Positions 57,347-64,000 of a DNA stretch of 64,000 nt are shown piece after piece; position 1 is the first letter of the stretch, and each line of letters opens with the position of its first letter. Origin of the DNA: Sphingomonas glacialis (GTDB taxonomy: Bacteria; Pseudomonadota; Alphaproteobacteria; Sphingomonadales; Sphingomonadaceae); NCBI RefSeq assembly GCF_014653575.1, contig NZ_BNAQ01000001.1:1178001-1242000 (forward strand), read 5' to 3'. A program made the position numbers and the translations under genes. The notes beneath the pieces are model-generated. The model was not told the DNA's origin. It made no database searches and saw only the letters and a program-made list of their open reading frames with translations.

Positions 57347-58566
57347 GCCGCGAGATCCGCCTGGACGCGGCCCTTCCACAGCCCGCCGCGGCCGCGGACA
57401 TGCTGCCACGCCGAGAGGAGCGTGCATCCGGCATAGAAGGTCGCGATGGCAGGCAGGAGCAGTCCCCAAAGTGGCGAGCGGCGGTAGAAGCGCACCATCG
57501 GCTGGAACGCCAGCGCCATCAACGCCCACGCGGCGATCGCAGCATATTGCGCGGGGCCGCGCGCGGCAATCGCGAGTACGGGTGGCGCGAGATAGGTGAG
57601 CGCAAGGCCGAGCGTCGTGCCGGCAAGCAGCAACGGCGAATAGTGAAGCTGCGCATAAGCCGAGCGCGAGATCATCGCCGCGACCGAACCCCATGTGTCG
57701 TAGCGCCGGATGCTCTTCGCTCGGTCGGTCAGCCCGAGCCAGATCGCGCCTTGCGTCTTGAGCAGCGCACCGAACGCGCAATCGTCGATCAGCGCCGAGC
57801 GCACCGCCGCGATCCCGCCCGCCGCTTCGAGCGCGCGCCGTTCGACCAGCATAACGCCGCCCGCCGCCGCGCCGAGCCCGCGCCCACGGCGGTTCACCGT
57901 CGCGAACGGATAGAGCATCTGGAAGAACCAGACGAACGCCGGGATCAGCGCGCGCTCGGCGAGGCTCTCGCAGCGCAGCCGTGCCATCAGCGAGACAAGC
58001 ACACGATCGTCCTCGACTGCGCGCGTGACGAGGCTGCGCAGCGTGTCGGGGGCGTGCGCGATATCGGCGTCGGTCAGCAGGAGGTAGTCGGGAACGTCGC
58101 CCGCGGCGGCGATCCCTTGCGAGACGGCCCAGAGCTTGCCGGTCCAGCCGGGCGCGAGTGGGGCGCCGGTAACGACGCTCAGTCGCTCCGATGCCAGCGC
58201 GCGGGCAATGTCAGCGGTGCCGTCGCTGCTCGAATCATCGACCAGCACGATACGGAAATCGCCTGGATAGTCCTGCGCGGCCAGACTCCCGATCGAGCGC
58301 GCGATCACCTCCGCCTCGTCACGCGCAGGCACGATCGCAGTGACCGACGGCCACCCTTTACCGTCATGCCGGGCTTGACCCGGCATCCATGCGAGACCTT
58401 CGCCCCCACGGCGGTCGTTCGGTTCGGCAGCCGGCTCGCATGGACCCCGGATCAAGTCCGGGGTGACGGGACCGTCCCGCTCTCGCGTCAGCCAGAACCC
58501 ATCGCGCGCAAACACCAGCACCAGCCAGATCGCCAGCGACACCCCCGCCACCCCCAGCACAATCAC
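57343..58566 (-). CDS. hpnB: HpnB glycosyltransferase (GT2), with in-frame repeat insertion
   Basis: A 407-residue family 2 glycosyltransferase associated with hopanoid loci. An N-terminal TM helix (about 1-24) precedes the GT domain (SVTAIVPARDEAEVIARSI; FRIVLVDDSSSDGT; YLLLTDADIAHAPDTL with the DxD). Two to three C-terminal TM helices follow. Residues about 33-69 (PVTPDLIRGPC...AWMPGQARHDGK) are encoded by a 109-bp palindromic element inserted between the anchor and the GT domain. The GTG start overlaps the hpnA stop. The exact product is not defined experimentally as far as I know. Confidence 0.88.
   Translation of the reverse strand: MIVLGVAGVSLAIWLVLVFARDGFWLTRERDGPVTPDLIRGPCEPAAEPNDRRGGEGLAWMPGQARHDGKGWPSVTAIVPARDEAEVIARSIGSLAAQDYPGDFRIVLVDDSSSDGTADIARALASERLSVVTGAPLAPGWTGKLWAVSQGIAAAGDVPDYLLLTDADIAHAPDTLRSLVTRAVEDDRVLVSLMARLRCESLAERALIPAFVWFFQMLYPFATVNRRGRGLGAAAGGVMLVERRALEAAGGIAAVRSALIDDCAFGALLKTQGAIWLGLTDRAKSIRRYDTWGSVAAMISRSAYAQLHYSPLLLAGTTLGLALTYLAPPVLAIAARGPAQYAAIAAWALMALAFQPMVRFYRRSPLWGLLLPAIATFYAGCTLLSAWQHVRGRGGLWKGRVQADLAA
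58361..58469. repeat. palindromic element (family B-like) inside hpnB
   Basis: The left arm CCGTCATGCCGGGCTTGACC continues CGGCATCCATGCGAG. The right arm CTCGCATGGACCCCGGATCA continues AGTCCGGGGTGACGG. The arms are about 35 bases and nearly perfect complements. hpnB reads through it in frame. Confidence 0.88.
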
Positions 58567-59561
58567 GCCAGCATCCCCGCCTGCGCAAACCACGCGATCG
58601 CCTCGGCCAACGCCTCGCGGTACGGCCGCGCGCGATAGCCGAGCTCGGCCTCGGCCTTGGCGCTCGAATAATACATGTCGTGCGCCGCCATCCGCAGCGA
58701 ATCGAGCGTCAGGAACGGGTCCTTGCCCGTCACCCGCGCAACCTGCTCATTCACCCACGCCAGCGGAAAAAGCGGCGCGCGAGGAATCCGCACCGTCGGC
58801 GGCTTGCGCCCGACGATCCCCGCCACCGCCGCCAGCATCTCGCGCAACGCGACATCCTGCCCGCCGAGCACATAGCGCTCGCCGATCCGCCCCTTCGCCA
58901 TCGCCGCGATATGCCCGTCCGCGACGTCATCGACATGGACGAGGTTCAACCCGCTCTCCACAAATGCCGGCATCCGCCCGCTCGCCGCCTCGACGATGAT
59001 CCGCCCCGTCGGCGTCGGGCGCGCATCGCGCGGGCCGATCGGCGTCGAGGGATTGACGATCACCGCGGGCAGCCCCTGCTCGCGCACCATCCACTCGACC
59101 AACCGCTCGGCCACCACCTTGCTGCGCTTGTACGCGCCAACCGCCTGCTCGGGCGTCGCGGGGCGAGTCTCGTCGGAAGGTCGGCCATGATGGGGCAGCA
59201 AGGTCGCGACGCTGCTCGTATAGACGATCCGCTCGACGCCGGCGGCAAGCGCCGCCTCCATCACCGCCGCGGTGCTTGCACGGTTGTTGCGGACGATCTC
59301 CTCGGGGTCGCGCGCCCAGATGCGATAGTCGGCGGCGACGTGATACAGATGCCGCACGCCGGCCATCGCCTGCGCCATCGCGACGGGATCGCGCGCATCG
59401 CCCTCGACGAGCTCGCCCGGAAAGTCGGCAAGGTTGGTCCGCGCGCTGCTCGCCCGCACCAGCCCGCGCACGAGCGCGCCCGATGCCGCCAGCTTTAGCG
59501 CGACCGCCGAACCGACGAAGCCCGAAACCCCGGTTACGAGTATGATGTCTGCGTCCGCCAC
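58563..59561 (-). CDS. hpnA: HpnA, NAD-dependent epimerase/dehydratase family
   Basis: A 332-residue extended short-chain dehydrogenase. The nucleotide loop is VTGVSGFVGSAVALKL (GxxGxxG), followed by VYTSSVATLL and the active-site YKRSK (Tyr and Lys) and a VNPSTPIGPRD block. HpnA acts on a hopanoid-linked sugar by family analogy; its substrate is not settled. The start is a GTG with GGAG about 5 bases upstream. It is the first gene of the hpnABCDE-shc-hpnG operon, which is packed with 4-base overlaps. Confidence 0.93.
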   Translation of the reverse strand: MADADIILVTGVSGFVGSAVALKLAASGALVRGLVRASSARTNLADFPGELVEGDARDPVAMAQAMAGVRHLYHVAADYRIWARDPEEIVRNNRASTAAVMEAALAAGVERIVYTSSVATLLPHHGRPSDETRPATPEQAVGAYKRSKVVAERLVEWMVREQGLPAVIVNPSTPIGPRDARPTPTGRIIVEAASGRMPAFVESGLNLVHVDDVADGHIAAMAKGRIGERYVLGGQDVALREMLAAVAGIVGRKPPTVRIPRAPLFPLAWVNEQVARVTGKDPFLTLDSLRMAAHDMYYSSAKAEAELGYRARPYREALAEAIAWFAQAGMLA

Positions 59562-59580
59562 CGTATCTCCTTGCCGCCGC

Positions 59581-59608
59581 GCTGTAGAACGCCGCGGCGT
59601 CCAGTCAA
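59581..59608 (-). promoter_or_regulatory. probable promoter of the hpnA operon
   Basis: On the minus strand TTGACT (59608-59603), 16 bases, then TACAGC (59586-59581). The predicted transcript starts about 13 bases before the GTG start, with GGAG in between. The -10 resembles the TATAGC of purC. Confidence 0.5.
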
Positions 59609-59669
59609 ACCTCCGCGATGCGTCCACCGGCAATCCTCCCCCATCAGGGGGAGGAAGAAGTGCCCCCCG

Positions 59670-59776
59670 CCGTCACCCCGGCCGGGTGCCGGGGTCCACC
59701 GCGCCGCGCGCGCATCGCAGGCCTTCAGGGCGCAGCGGCGTTGCCCGGTGGGCACCGGCACAAGGCCGGGGTGACG
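59670..59776. repeat. intergenic palindromic element (family B)
   Basis: The left arm CCGTCACCCCGGCCGGGTGC continues CGGGGTCCACCG. The right arm CCCGGTGGGCACCGGCACAA continues GGCCGGGGTGACG. Same termini as the copies at 37930 and inside hpnG. It lies upstream of hpnI and away from the predicted hpnA promoter. Confidence 0.85.
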
Positions 59777-59858
59777 ACAGGAAGCGCAAAGACATGACGC
59801 GCTTTTCACATTTCCGCTGCCTAGCCCACCCCGCTCCGGCAGCGTAAGGGCCAACATC

Positions 59859-61016
59859 GTGCAGCATCTCCCAATCCTTATCGGCGCAGCGCTCGGCTGG
59901 CTGGCGATTGCGATCGCCGCGTGCGGGGTCGGCTTCCTGCTTGTCTCCGCGCACACGTTCCGCCGCTTCTTCGCCGCAGCCGTCCCCGCGCCGGCACGCA
60001 ACGAAGCCGTCACCTTGCTCAAGCCACTCTACGGCGCCGAGCCGCGGCTGTTCGACAACCTCGCGACCTTCCTCGCGCAGACGCACGGCGGGCCATTGCA
60101 AATCGTCCTCGGGGTGCAGCGTGCGGACGATGCCGCGATCGGCGTGGTCGCCGCGCTCAAGGCAGCACACCCGCAAACAGATATCGAGCTCGTCATCGAC
60201 GCCACCGTCCACGGCGCGAGCGGCAAGCTGTCGAACCTCATCAACATGGACCGCGTCGCACGCCACCCGATCCTGATCCTCAGCGACAGCGACATCGCGG
60301 TCGCACCGGACTATGTCGCGCAGTTGCTCGCCGCGCTCGATGCCCCAGGCGTCGGAGCCGTCACCTGCCTCTATCGCGGGCGCGGCGATGCCGAATTCTG
60401 GTCGCTGATGGCCGCCGCCGGCGTCAGTTATCAGTTCCTGCTCGGCGCGACCTTCGGCGTCGCCAAGCGGCTCGCCACGCCGTGCATGGGATCGACGATC
60501 GCGCTGCGGCGCGAGACGCTCGACGCGATCGGCGGTTTCGCCCGCTTCGCCGACGTGCTCGCCGACGATTACGCGATCGGCGCGAGCGTTCGCGCGCTCG
60601 GGCTGGAGGTCGCGGTGCCGCCGATGCTCGTCACCCATGCCTGCGACGAGAGCAGCGCCGACGCCCTATGGCGCCACGAGCTGCGCTGGGCGGCCACGGT
60701 GCGCGATCTGACCTTCTGGCCCTATGTCGGCAGCATCGTCGGCCTGCCGCTCCCCGTCGCGGTGCTGGCCGCGCTGTATTGGCCCGCCGCCGGCGTCATC
60801 CTCGCACTTGCAGCAATTTTCGCGCGCTGGGTGGTTGTGCGAAGCGTCGATGCGGCGGTAGGGAGACCGGTCGCGTCGTTCGGAATCGCGTTGCTGCATG
60901 ATTTCGCCGCTTTTGCGGTCTATATCGCCAGCTTCTTCGTCCGGTCGGTTGATTGGCGCGGGGCGACCCTTACAATGAAGCAGGACGGCCGCATCGCAGC
61001 GGCCACGGAGCACTAA
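59859..61016 (+). CDS. hpnI: HpnI, hopanoid glucosamine glycosyltransferase
   Basis: A 385-residue GT2/ceramide-glucosyltransferase-type membrane enzyme. TM1 is at about 6-28. VTLLKPLYGAEPRLFDNL, ILSDSDIAVAPDYV (DxD), GATFGVAKRLATPCMGSTIALRRE and the Q/RxxRW-like block RHELRWAATVRDL follow, with C-terminal TM helices. HpnI adds N-acetylglucosamine to bacteriohopanetetrol, as worked out in Burkholderia. The GTG start has AAGGG upstream. It opens the plus-strand hpnI-hpnJ-ORF-hpnK unit. Confidence 0.9.
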   Translation: MQHLPILIGAALGWLAIAIAACGVGFLLVSAHTFRRFFAAAVPAPARNEAVTLLKPLYGAEPRLFDNLATFLAQTHGGPLQIVLGVQRADDAAIGVVAALKAAHPQTDIELVIDATVHGASGKLSNLINMDRVARHPILILSDSDIAVAPDYVAQLLAALDAPGVGAVTCLYRGRGDAEFWSLMAAAGVSYQFLLGATFGVAKRLATPCMGSTIALRRETLDAIGGFARFADVLADDYAIGASVRALGLEVAVPPMLVTHACDESSADALWRHELRWAATVRDLTFWPYVGSIVGLPLPVAVLAALYWPAAGVILALAAIFARWVVVRSVDAAVGRPVASFGIALLHDFAAFAVYIASFFVRSVDWRGATLTMKQDGRIAAATEH

Positions 61017-61019
61017 GAC

Positions 61020-62444
61020 ATGTTGCGGACCCTTTTTCTCCAGGCTCCCTCGTTCGACGGTTACGACGGCGGCGCCGGTGCGCGCTACCAGATGAAGCGC
61101 GAAGTGAAGTCGTTCTGGTACCCGACCTGGCTCGCCCAGCCCGCCGCGATGGTCGAGGGATCGAAGCTGATCGACGCCCCCGCGCACGACCAGTCATGGG
61201 ACGACATCAAGCATGAGATGGACGAGCGCGACCTCGTCATCCTCCACACTTCGACGCCGTCGTTCCGCCAGGACGTCCACACCGCCGAGCTGATCAAAGA
61301 GCGCAACCCGCGGATCAAGATCGGCTTCATCGGCGCCAAGGCCGCGGTCGAATCGACCAAGGTGCTCGAGACCTCGACCGCGATCGACTTCGTCGCGCGC
61401 AACGAGTTCGATTTCACGATCGTCGATGTCGCCAACGGCATGCCGCTGCGCGAAGTCGAAGGGATTAGCTGGCGCGACGACGACGGCGCGATCATCCACA
61501 ACAAGGACCGCAAGGTCATCGAGGACATGGACAGCCTCCCCTTCGTCTCGCCGATCTACAAGCGCGATCTGCAGATGGAGAAGTATTTCGGCGGCTATCT
61601 GCTCCACCCCTATGTCTCGTTCTACACCGGCCGTGGCTGCAAGAGCCGCTGCACCTTCTGCCTGTGGCCGCAGACCGTCGGCGGGCACAACTACCGCACG
61701 CGCTCGATCGGCCATGTGATCGAGGAAGTGAAATACGTGATGGAGGCTTTCCCGCAGAACAAGGAAATCTTCTTCGACGACGACACGCTGACCGACAACC
61801 TTCCGCGCGTCGAGGAGCTCGCGATCGAGCTCGGCAAGCTGGGCGTGACCTGGTCGTGCAACGCCAAGGCCAATGTGCCGTACAAGACGCTCAAGATCCT
61901 CAAGGAAAACGGCCTGCGGCTGCTGCTCGTCGGCTATGAGAGCGGCAACCAGCAGATCCTGCACAACATCAAGAAGGGCCTGCGCGTCGACGTCGCGCGG
62001 CAGTTCACCAAGGATTGCCACGCACTCGGCATCGTCATCCACGGCACCTTCATCCTGGGGCTCCCGGGCGAGACCGAAGAGACGATCGAGGAGACGATCA
62101 ACTACGCCAAGGAGATCGATCCGCACACGATCCAGGTGTCGCTGGCGGCGCCCTATCCGGGGACGTTCCTGTACAAGCAGGCGGTCGAGAACAATTGGTT
62201 CGACGGTGGCGATCACCTGCTGACCGACGGCGGTACGCAGATCGCACAGCTGTCCTACCCGCATCTCCCCTCGGCGCTGATCTTCGACAAGGTCGAGGAG
62301 TTCTACAAGCGCTTCTACTTCCGCCCGTCGAAGATCTGGGACATCGTCCGCGAGATGCTGACCGACTGGCAGATGATGAAGCGCCGCCTGCGCGAGGGCG
62401 TCGAATTCTTCGACTTCCTGCGTCGCCGCAAAGAGCCTGCCTGA
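61020..62444 (+). CDS. hpnJ: HpnJ, hopanoid cyclitol-forming radical SAM enzyme
   Basis: A 474-residue B12-binding-type radical SAM protein. The N-terminal cobalamin-type domain (about 1-160, RTLFLQAPSFDGYDGGAGAR) is followed by the cluster motif GRGCKSRCTFCLW (Cys207, Cys211, Cys214) and FDDDTLTDN. HpnJ rearranges the glucosamine head group to the cyclitol ether of bacteriohopanetetrol. It follows hpnI by 3 bp and is followed closely by a small ORF and hpnK. Confidence 0.92.
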   Translation: MLRTLFLQAPSFDGYDGGAGARYQMKREVKSFWYPTWLAQPAAMVEGSKLIDAPAHDQSWDDIKHEMDERDLVILHTSTPSFRQDVHTAELIKERNPRIKIGFIGAKAAVESTKVLETSTAIDFVARNEFDFTIVDVANGMPLREVEGISWRDDDGAIIHNKDRKVIEDMDSLPFVSPIYKRDLQMEKYFGGYLLHPYVSFYTGRGCKSRCTFCLWPQTVGGHNYRTRSIGHVIEEVKYVMEAFPQNKEIFFDDDTLTDNLPRVEELAIELGKLGVTWSCNAKANVPYKTLKILKENGLRLLLVGYESGNQQILHNIKKGLRVDVARQFTKDCHALGIVIHGTFILGLPGETEETIEETINYAKEIDPHTIQVSLAAPYPGTFLYKQAVENNWFDGGDHLLTDGGTQIAQLSYPHLPSALIFDKVEEFYKRFYFRPSKIWDIVREMLTDWQMMKRRLREGVEFFDFLRRRKEPA

Positions 62445-62453
62445 GCCGAACTG

Positions 62454-62654
62454 ATGACGACGACGCTTGCCGGAATGACGGTCAATGAGCGGCTCGCCGC
62501 GACGGGCCGGGTCGAGCTGTGGGAAGACGCGGTGCGCGCGCGCGATCGTACCGCGATGATCGCGCTGCTGCGCCGGATCGCGGTGCCCAACCCGCAGAAG
62601 GTCGCCGACGCCGTGCTCGCCGATCCGGTGTTCTACGGTTTCGCGCCGGCGTGA
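62454..62654 (+). CDS. small hopanoid-cluster protein
   Basis: A 66-residue helical protein (TVNERLAATGRVELWEDAVR; RDRTAMIALLRRIAVPNPQKVADAV) with no TM segment and no cysteines. The stop overlaps the hpnK start (GTGA), so it is translated with HpnK. I do not recognise a named family. Placement inside the hpnI-J-K unit suggests an accessory function, perhaps for HpnJ or HpnK. Confidence 0.72.
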   Translation: MTTTLAGMTVNERLAATGRVELWEDAVRARDRTAMIALLRRIAVPNPQKVADAVLADPVFYGFAPA

Positions 62655-63475
62655 AGACCGCCATCATCACCGCCGACGATTTCGGCGTGTCGATCGAGGT
62701 CAACGCCGCCGTCGAGCAGGCGCATCGCGAGGGCGTGCTGACCGTCACCAGCCTGATGGTGACGGGCGTAGGCGCGGCGGATGCCGTCGAGCGCGCGCGG
62801 CGGACACCGACGCTCGGGGTCGGGCTGCACGTCGCGCTTGCCGAGACGCCGCCCGCGCTGCCGCCGGCGCAGATCCCCGATCTGGTCGATGCGCACGGCA
62901 AGTTCCGCATCGAGTCGCTCCCCGTCGCGTTGAAACTGGTCGGCTTGAAATCGGTCCGCCGCCAGCTCGAGGCCGAGATCGAAGCGCAATTCGCTTTGTT
63001 CGAAGCGACCGGCCTCCCGCTCGATCACGTCAACACGCACAAGCACATGCACATGCACCCGGTGATCGCCGGCGTGCTGCTCGACGTCGGCTTGCGCCAC
63101 GGCATGACGGCGATGCGCGCGCCGATCGAGGATCGCACGACACTGGCCAAGTTCGAGCCCGTCAGCGGCATCGACATCGCCCGGCCCTTCGCCAAGCTCG
63201 TCCAGGTCGCGGCGCGCAAGCGTGGGGTCAAGGTGCCCGACCGCGTCTTCGGCCTCGCCTGGTCGGGCGCGATGCATGCCGAGCGGCTGCGCGGCGTGCT
63301 CGCGCATCTGCCCGAGGGCGTCAGCGAGATCTATCTGCACCCCGCCACCGGCCCCTATCCGCTTTCGGCGCCGGGCTATCAGTACGAAGCCGAATTCGCC
63401 GCCTTGCTCGATTCCAGCGCGCGCGCGATCGTCGCCGAGCGTGGTATAACCCTGGCGCGTTTCGCCGATCTGTAA
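62651..63475 (+). CDS. hpnK: HpnK, hopanoid GlcNAc deacetylase (YdjC family)
   Basis: A 274-residue YdjC/ChbG-type deacetylase. IITADDFGVSIEVN holds the metal and catalytic Asp pair (Asp9, Asp10), and DHVNTHKHMHMHP supplies metal-binding histidines. It removes the acetyl group from bacteriohopanetetrol-GlcNAc before HpnJ acts. It starts at GTG 62651; a longer upstream frame is out of keeping with the family. Confidence 0.92.
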   Translation: MKTAIITADDFGVSIEVNAAVEQAHREGVLTVTSLMVTGVGAADAVERARRTPTLGVGLHVALAETPPALPPAQIPDLVDAHGKFRIESLPVALKLVGLKSVRRQLEAEIEAQFALFEATGLPLDHVNTHKHMHMHPVIAGVLLDVGLRHGMTAMRAPIEDRTTLAKFEPVSGIDIARPFAKLVQVAARKRGVKVPDRVFGLAWSGAMHAERLRGVLAHLPEGVSEIYLHPATGPYPLSAPGYQYEAEFAALLDSSARAIVAERGITLARFADL

Positions 63476-63489
63476 CCGGGAGAGACCCG

Positions 63490-64000
63490 ATGAACTTCAT
63501 CCCCAAATCCATGGCCCCCGCCGGCCCCGCCCCCGGCACGCGCGTTCCGCTCGGCAGCGATGCGCACAAGACCTTGTTCTGCCGCACGATGCTCGACACG
63601 CACGATCCGTATCGCCCCGCGCTGATCGATTGGCCGGTGATCGACGAGGAAACGCGCCAGCGCATCGTGTCGCTGCCGATCTGGGACATCGCGGTGGCGA
63701 CCGAGGGTCGCGCGGGCATGAACGTCAAGACGTATGGCGAGCAGATCGCCGATCCGCTGCTCCGCGATGCGATCGACATGAATGCGTATGAGGAGAGCCG
63801 CCACAAGATCGTGCTCGCCGACATGGTCACCTTCTACGGCATCGAGCTCCAGCCCGAGGAAGAGTATAAGCGCCCGCGCGACCCCGAATTCGCCTTCATG
63901 CGGACGGGCTTTTCCGAATGCATCGACAGCTTTTTCGGCTTCGGGCTGTTCAAGATCGCCAAGGATACCGGCTTCTTCCCCGAGGAGCTGGTCGAGACGT
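63490..64000 (+). CDS. ferritin-like domain protein, truncated at window edge
   Basis: The first 170 residues of a protein whose frame runs past the right edge. Helices carry SLPIWDIAVATEGRAGMNVK (Glu72) and NAYEESRHKIVLADMVTFYG with an E-x-x-H pair (Glu102, His105). This is the pattern of a di-iron ferritin-like or oxygenase fold. It starts 14 bp after hpnK, so it is probably part of the same transcript. It resembles ferritin-like proteins annotated beside hopanoid loci but I know of no assigned function. The second half-site would lie in the missing part. Confidence 0.75.
   Translation, partial: MNFIPKSMAPAGPAPGTRVPLGSDAHKTLFCRTMLDTHDPYRPALIDWPVIDEETRQRIVSLPIWDIAVATEGRAGMNVKTYGEQIADPLLRDAIDMNAYEESRHKIVLADMVTFYGIELQPEEEYKRPRDPEFAFMRTGFSECIDSFFGFGLFKIAKDTGFFPEELVET

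Overview
The window reads as a chromosomal segment of a GC-rich alphaproteobacterium, most likely a sphingomonad (Sphingomonadales). The reasons are a full hopanoid (hpn) locus that includes hpnI/hpnJ/hpnK as in Zymomonas, a cobA-DUF2849-cysI-DUF934-cysH sulfur block, a TonB-ExbB-ExbD-ExbD energiser, many GTG/TTG starts with 4-base stop/start overlaps, and many palindromic repeats of the type common in sphingomonad genomes. This is inference from gene content; there is no rRNA or other phylogenetic marker beyond one tRNA.

Layout. 1-3.9 kb: the start of an alpha/beta hydrolase, SelO, AstD, a GAF protein and a tiny ORF. 4.0-7.9 kb: an assimilatory sulfate operon on the plus strand. 8.1-14.2 kb: an RNB ribonuclease and replicative helicase DnaB (minus), UPF0262, a GH25 muramidase, cytidine deaminase, an HExxH membrane-anchored protein, and dCTP deaminase. 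14.3-17.5 kb: an orphan TadE-TadE-TadG (von Willebrand) set. 17.5-18.2 kb: no convincing gene, three long G-tracts. 18.2-20.8 kb: tonB-exbB-exbD-exbD. 21-25.7 kb: small housekeeping genes (folB, GNAT, DUF1285, NUDIX, CCA transferase). 25.7-29.7 kb: a GGDEF/EAL protein and ParC. 29.8-32.2 kb: an exported hydrolase and kynureninase. 32.2-35.8 kb: purC, a membrane protein, purS, purQ. 36-37.9 kb: a queuosine-precursor transporter, tRNA-Arg(TCT) and an MBL-fold hydrolase. 38-44.2 kb: a six-gene MoxR/DUF58/SpoIIM/RDD operon of unknown function. 44.4-64 kb: the hopanoid region.

The hopanoid region contains the C30 route (HpnC, HpnD, HpnE, squalene-hopene cyclase), side-chain extension (HpnH, HpnG), head-group modification (HpnI, HpnK, HpnJ), transport (HpnN, HpnM, an MlaA-like lipoprotein) and precursor supply (IspH). 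It ends in a truncated ferritin-like gene that may be an undescribed member of the system.

The most unusual observation is that palindromic repeat elements (about 98-109 bp), seen elsewhere here between genes, also sit in frame inside at least three coding sequences: hpnG, hpnB and the membrane protein between purC and purS. Each adds about 33-37 residues without breaking the frame, as Rickettsia palindromic elements do. A second structural curiosity is a perfect three-way-junction palindrome upstream of kynureninase.
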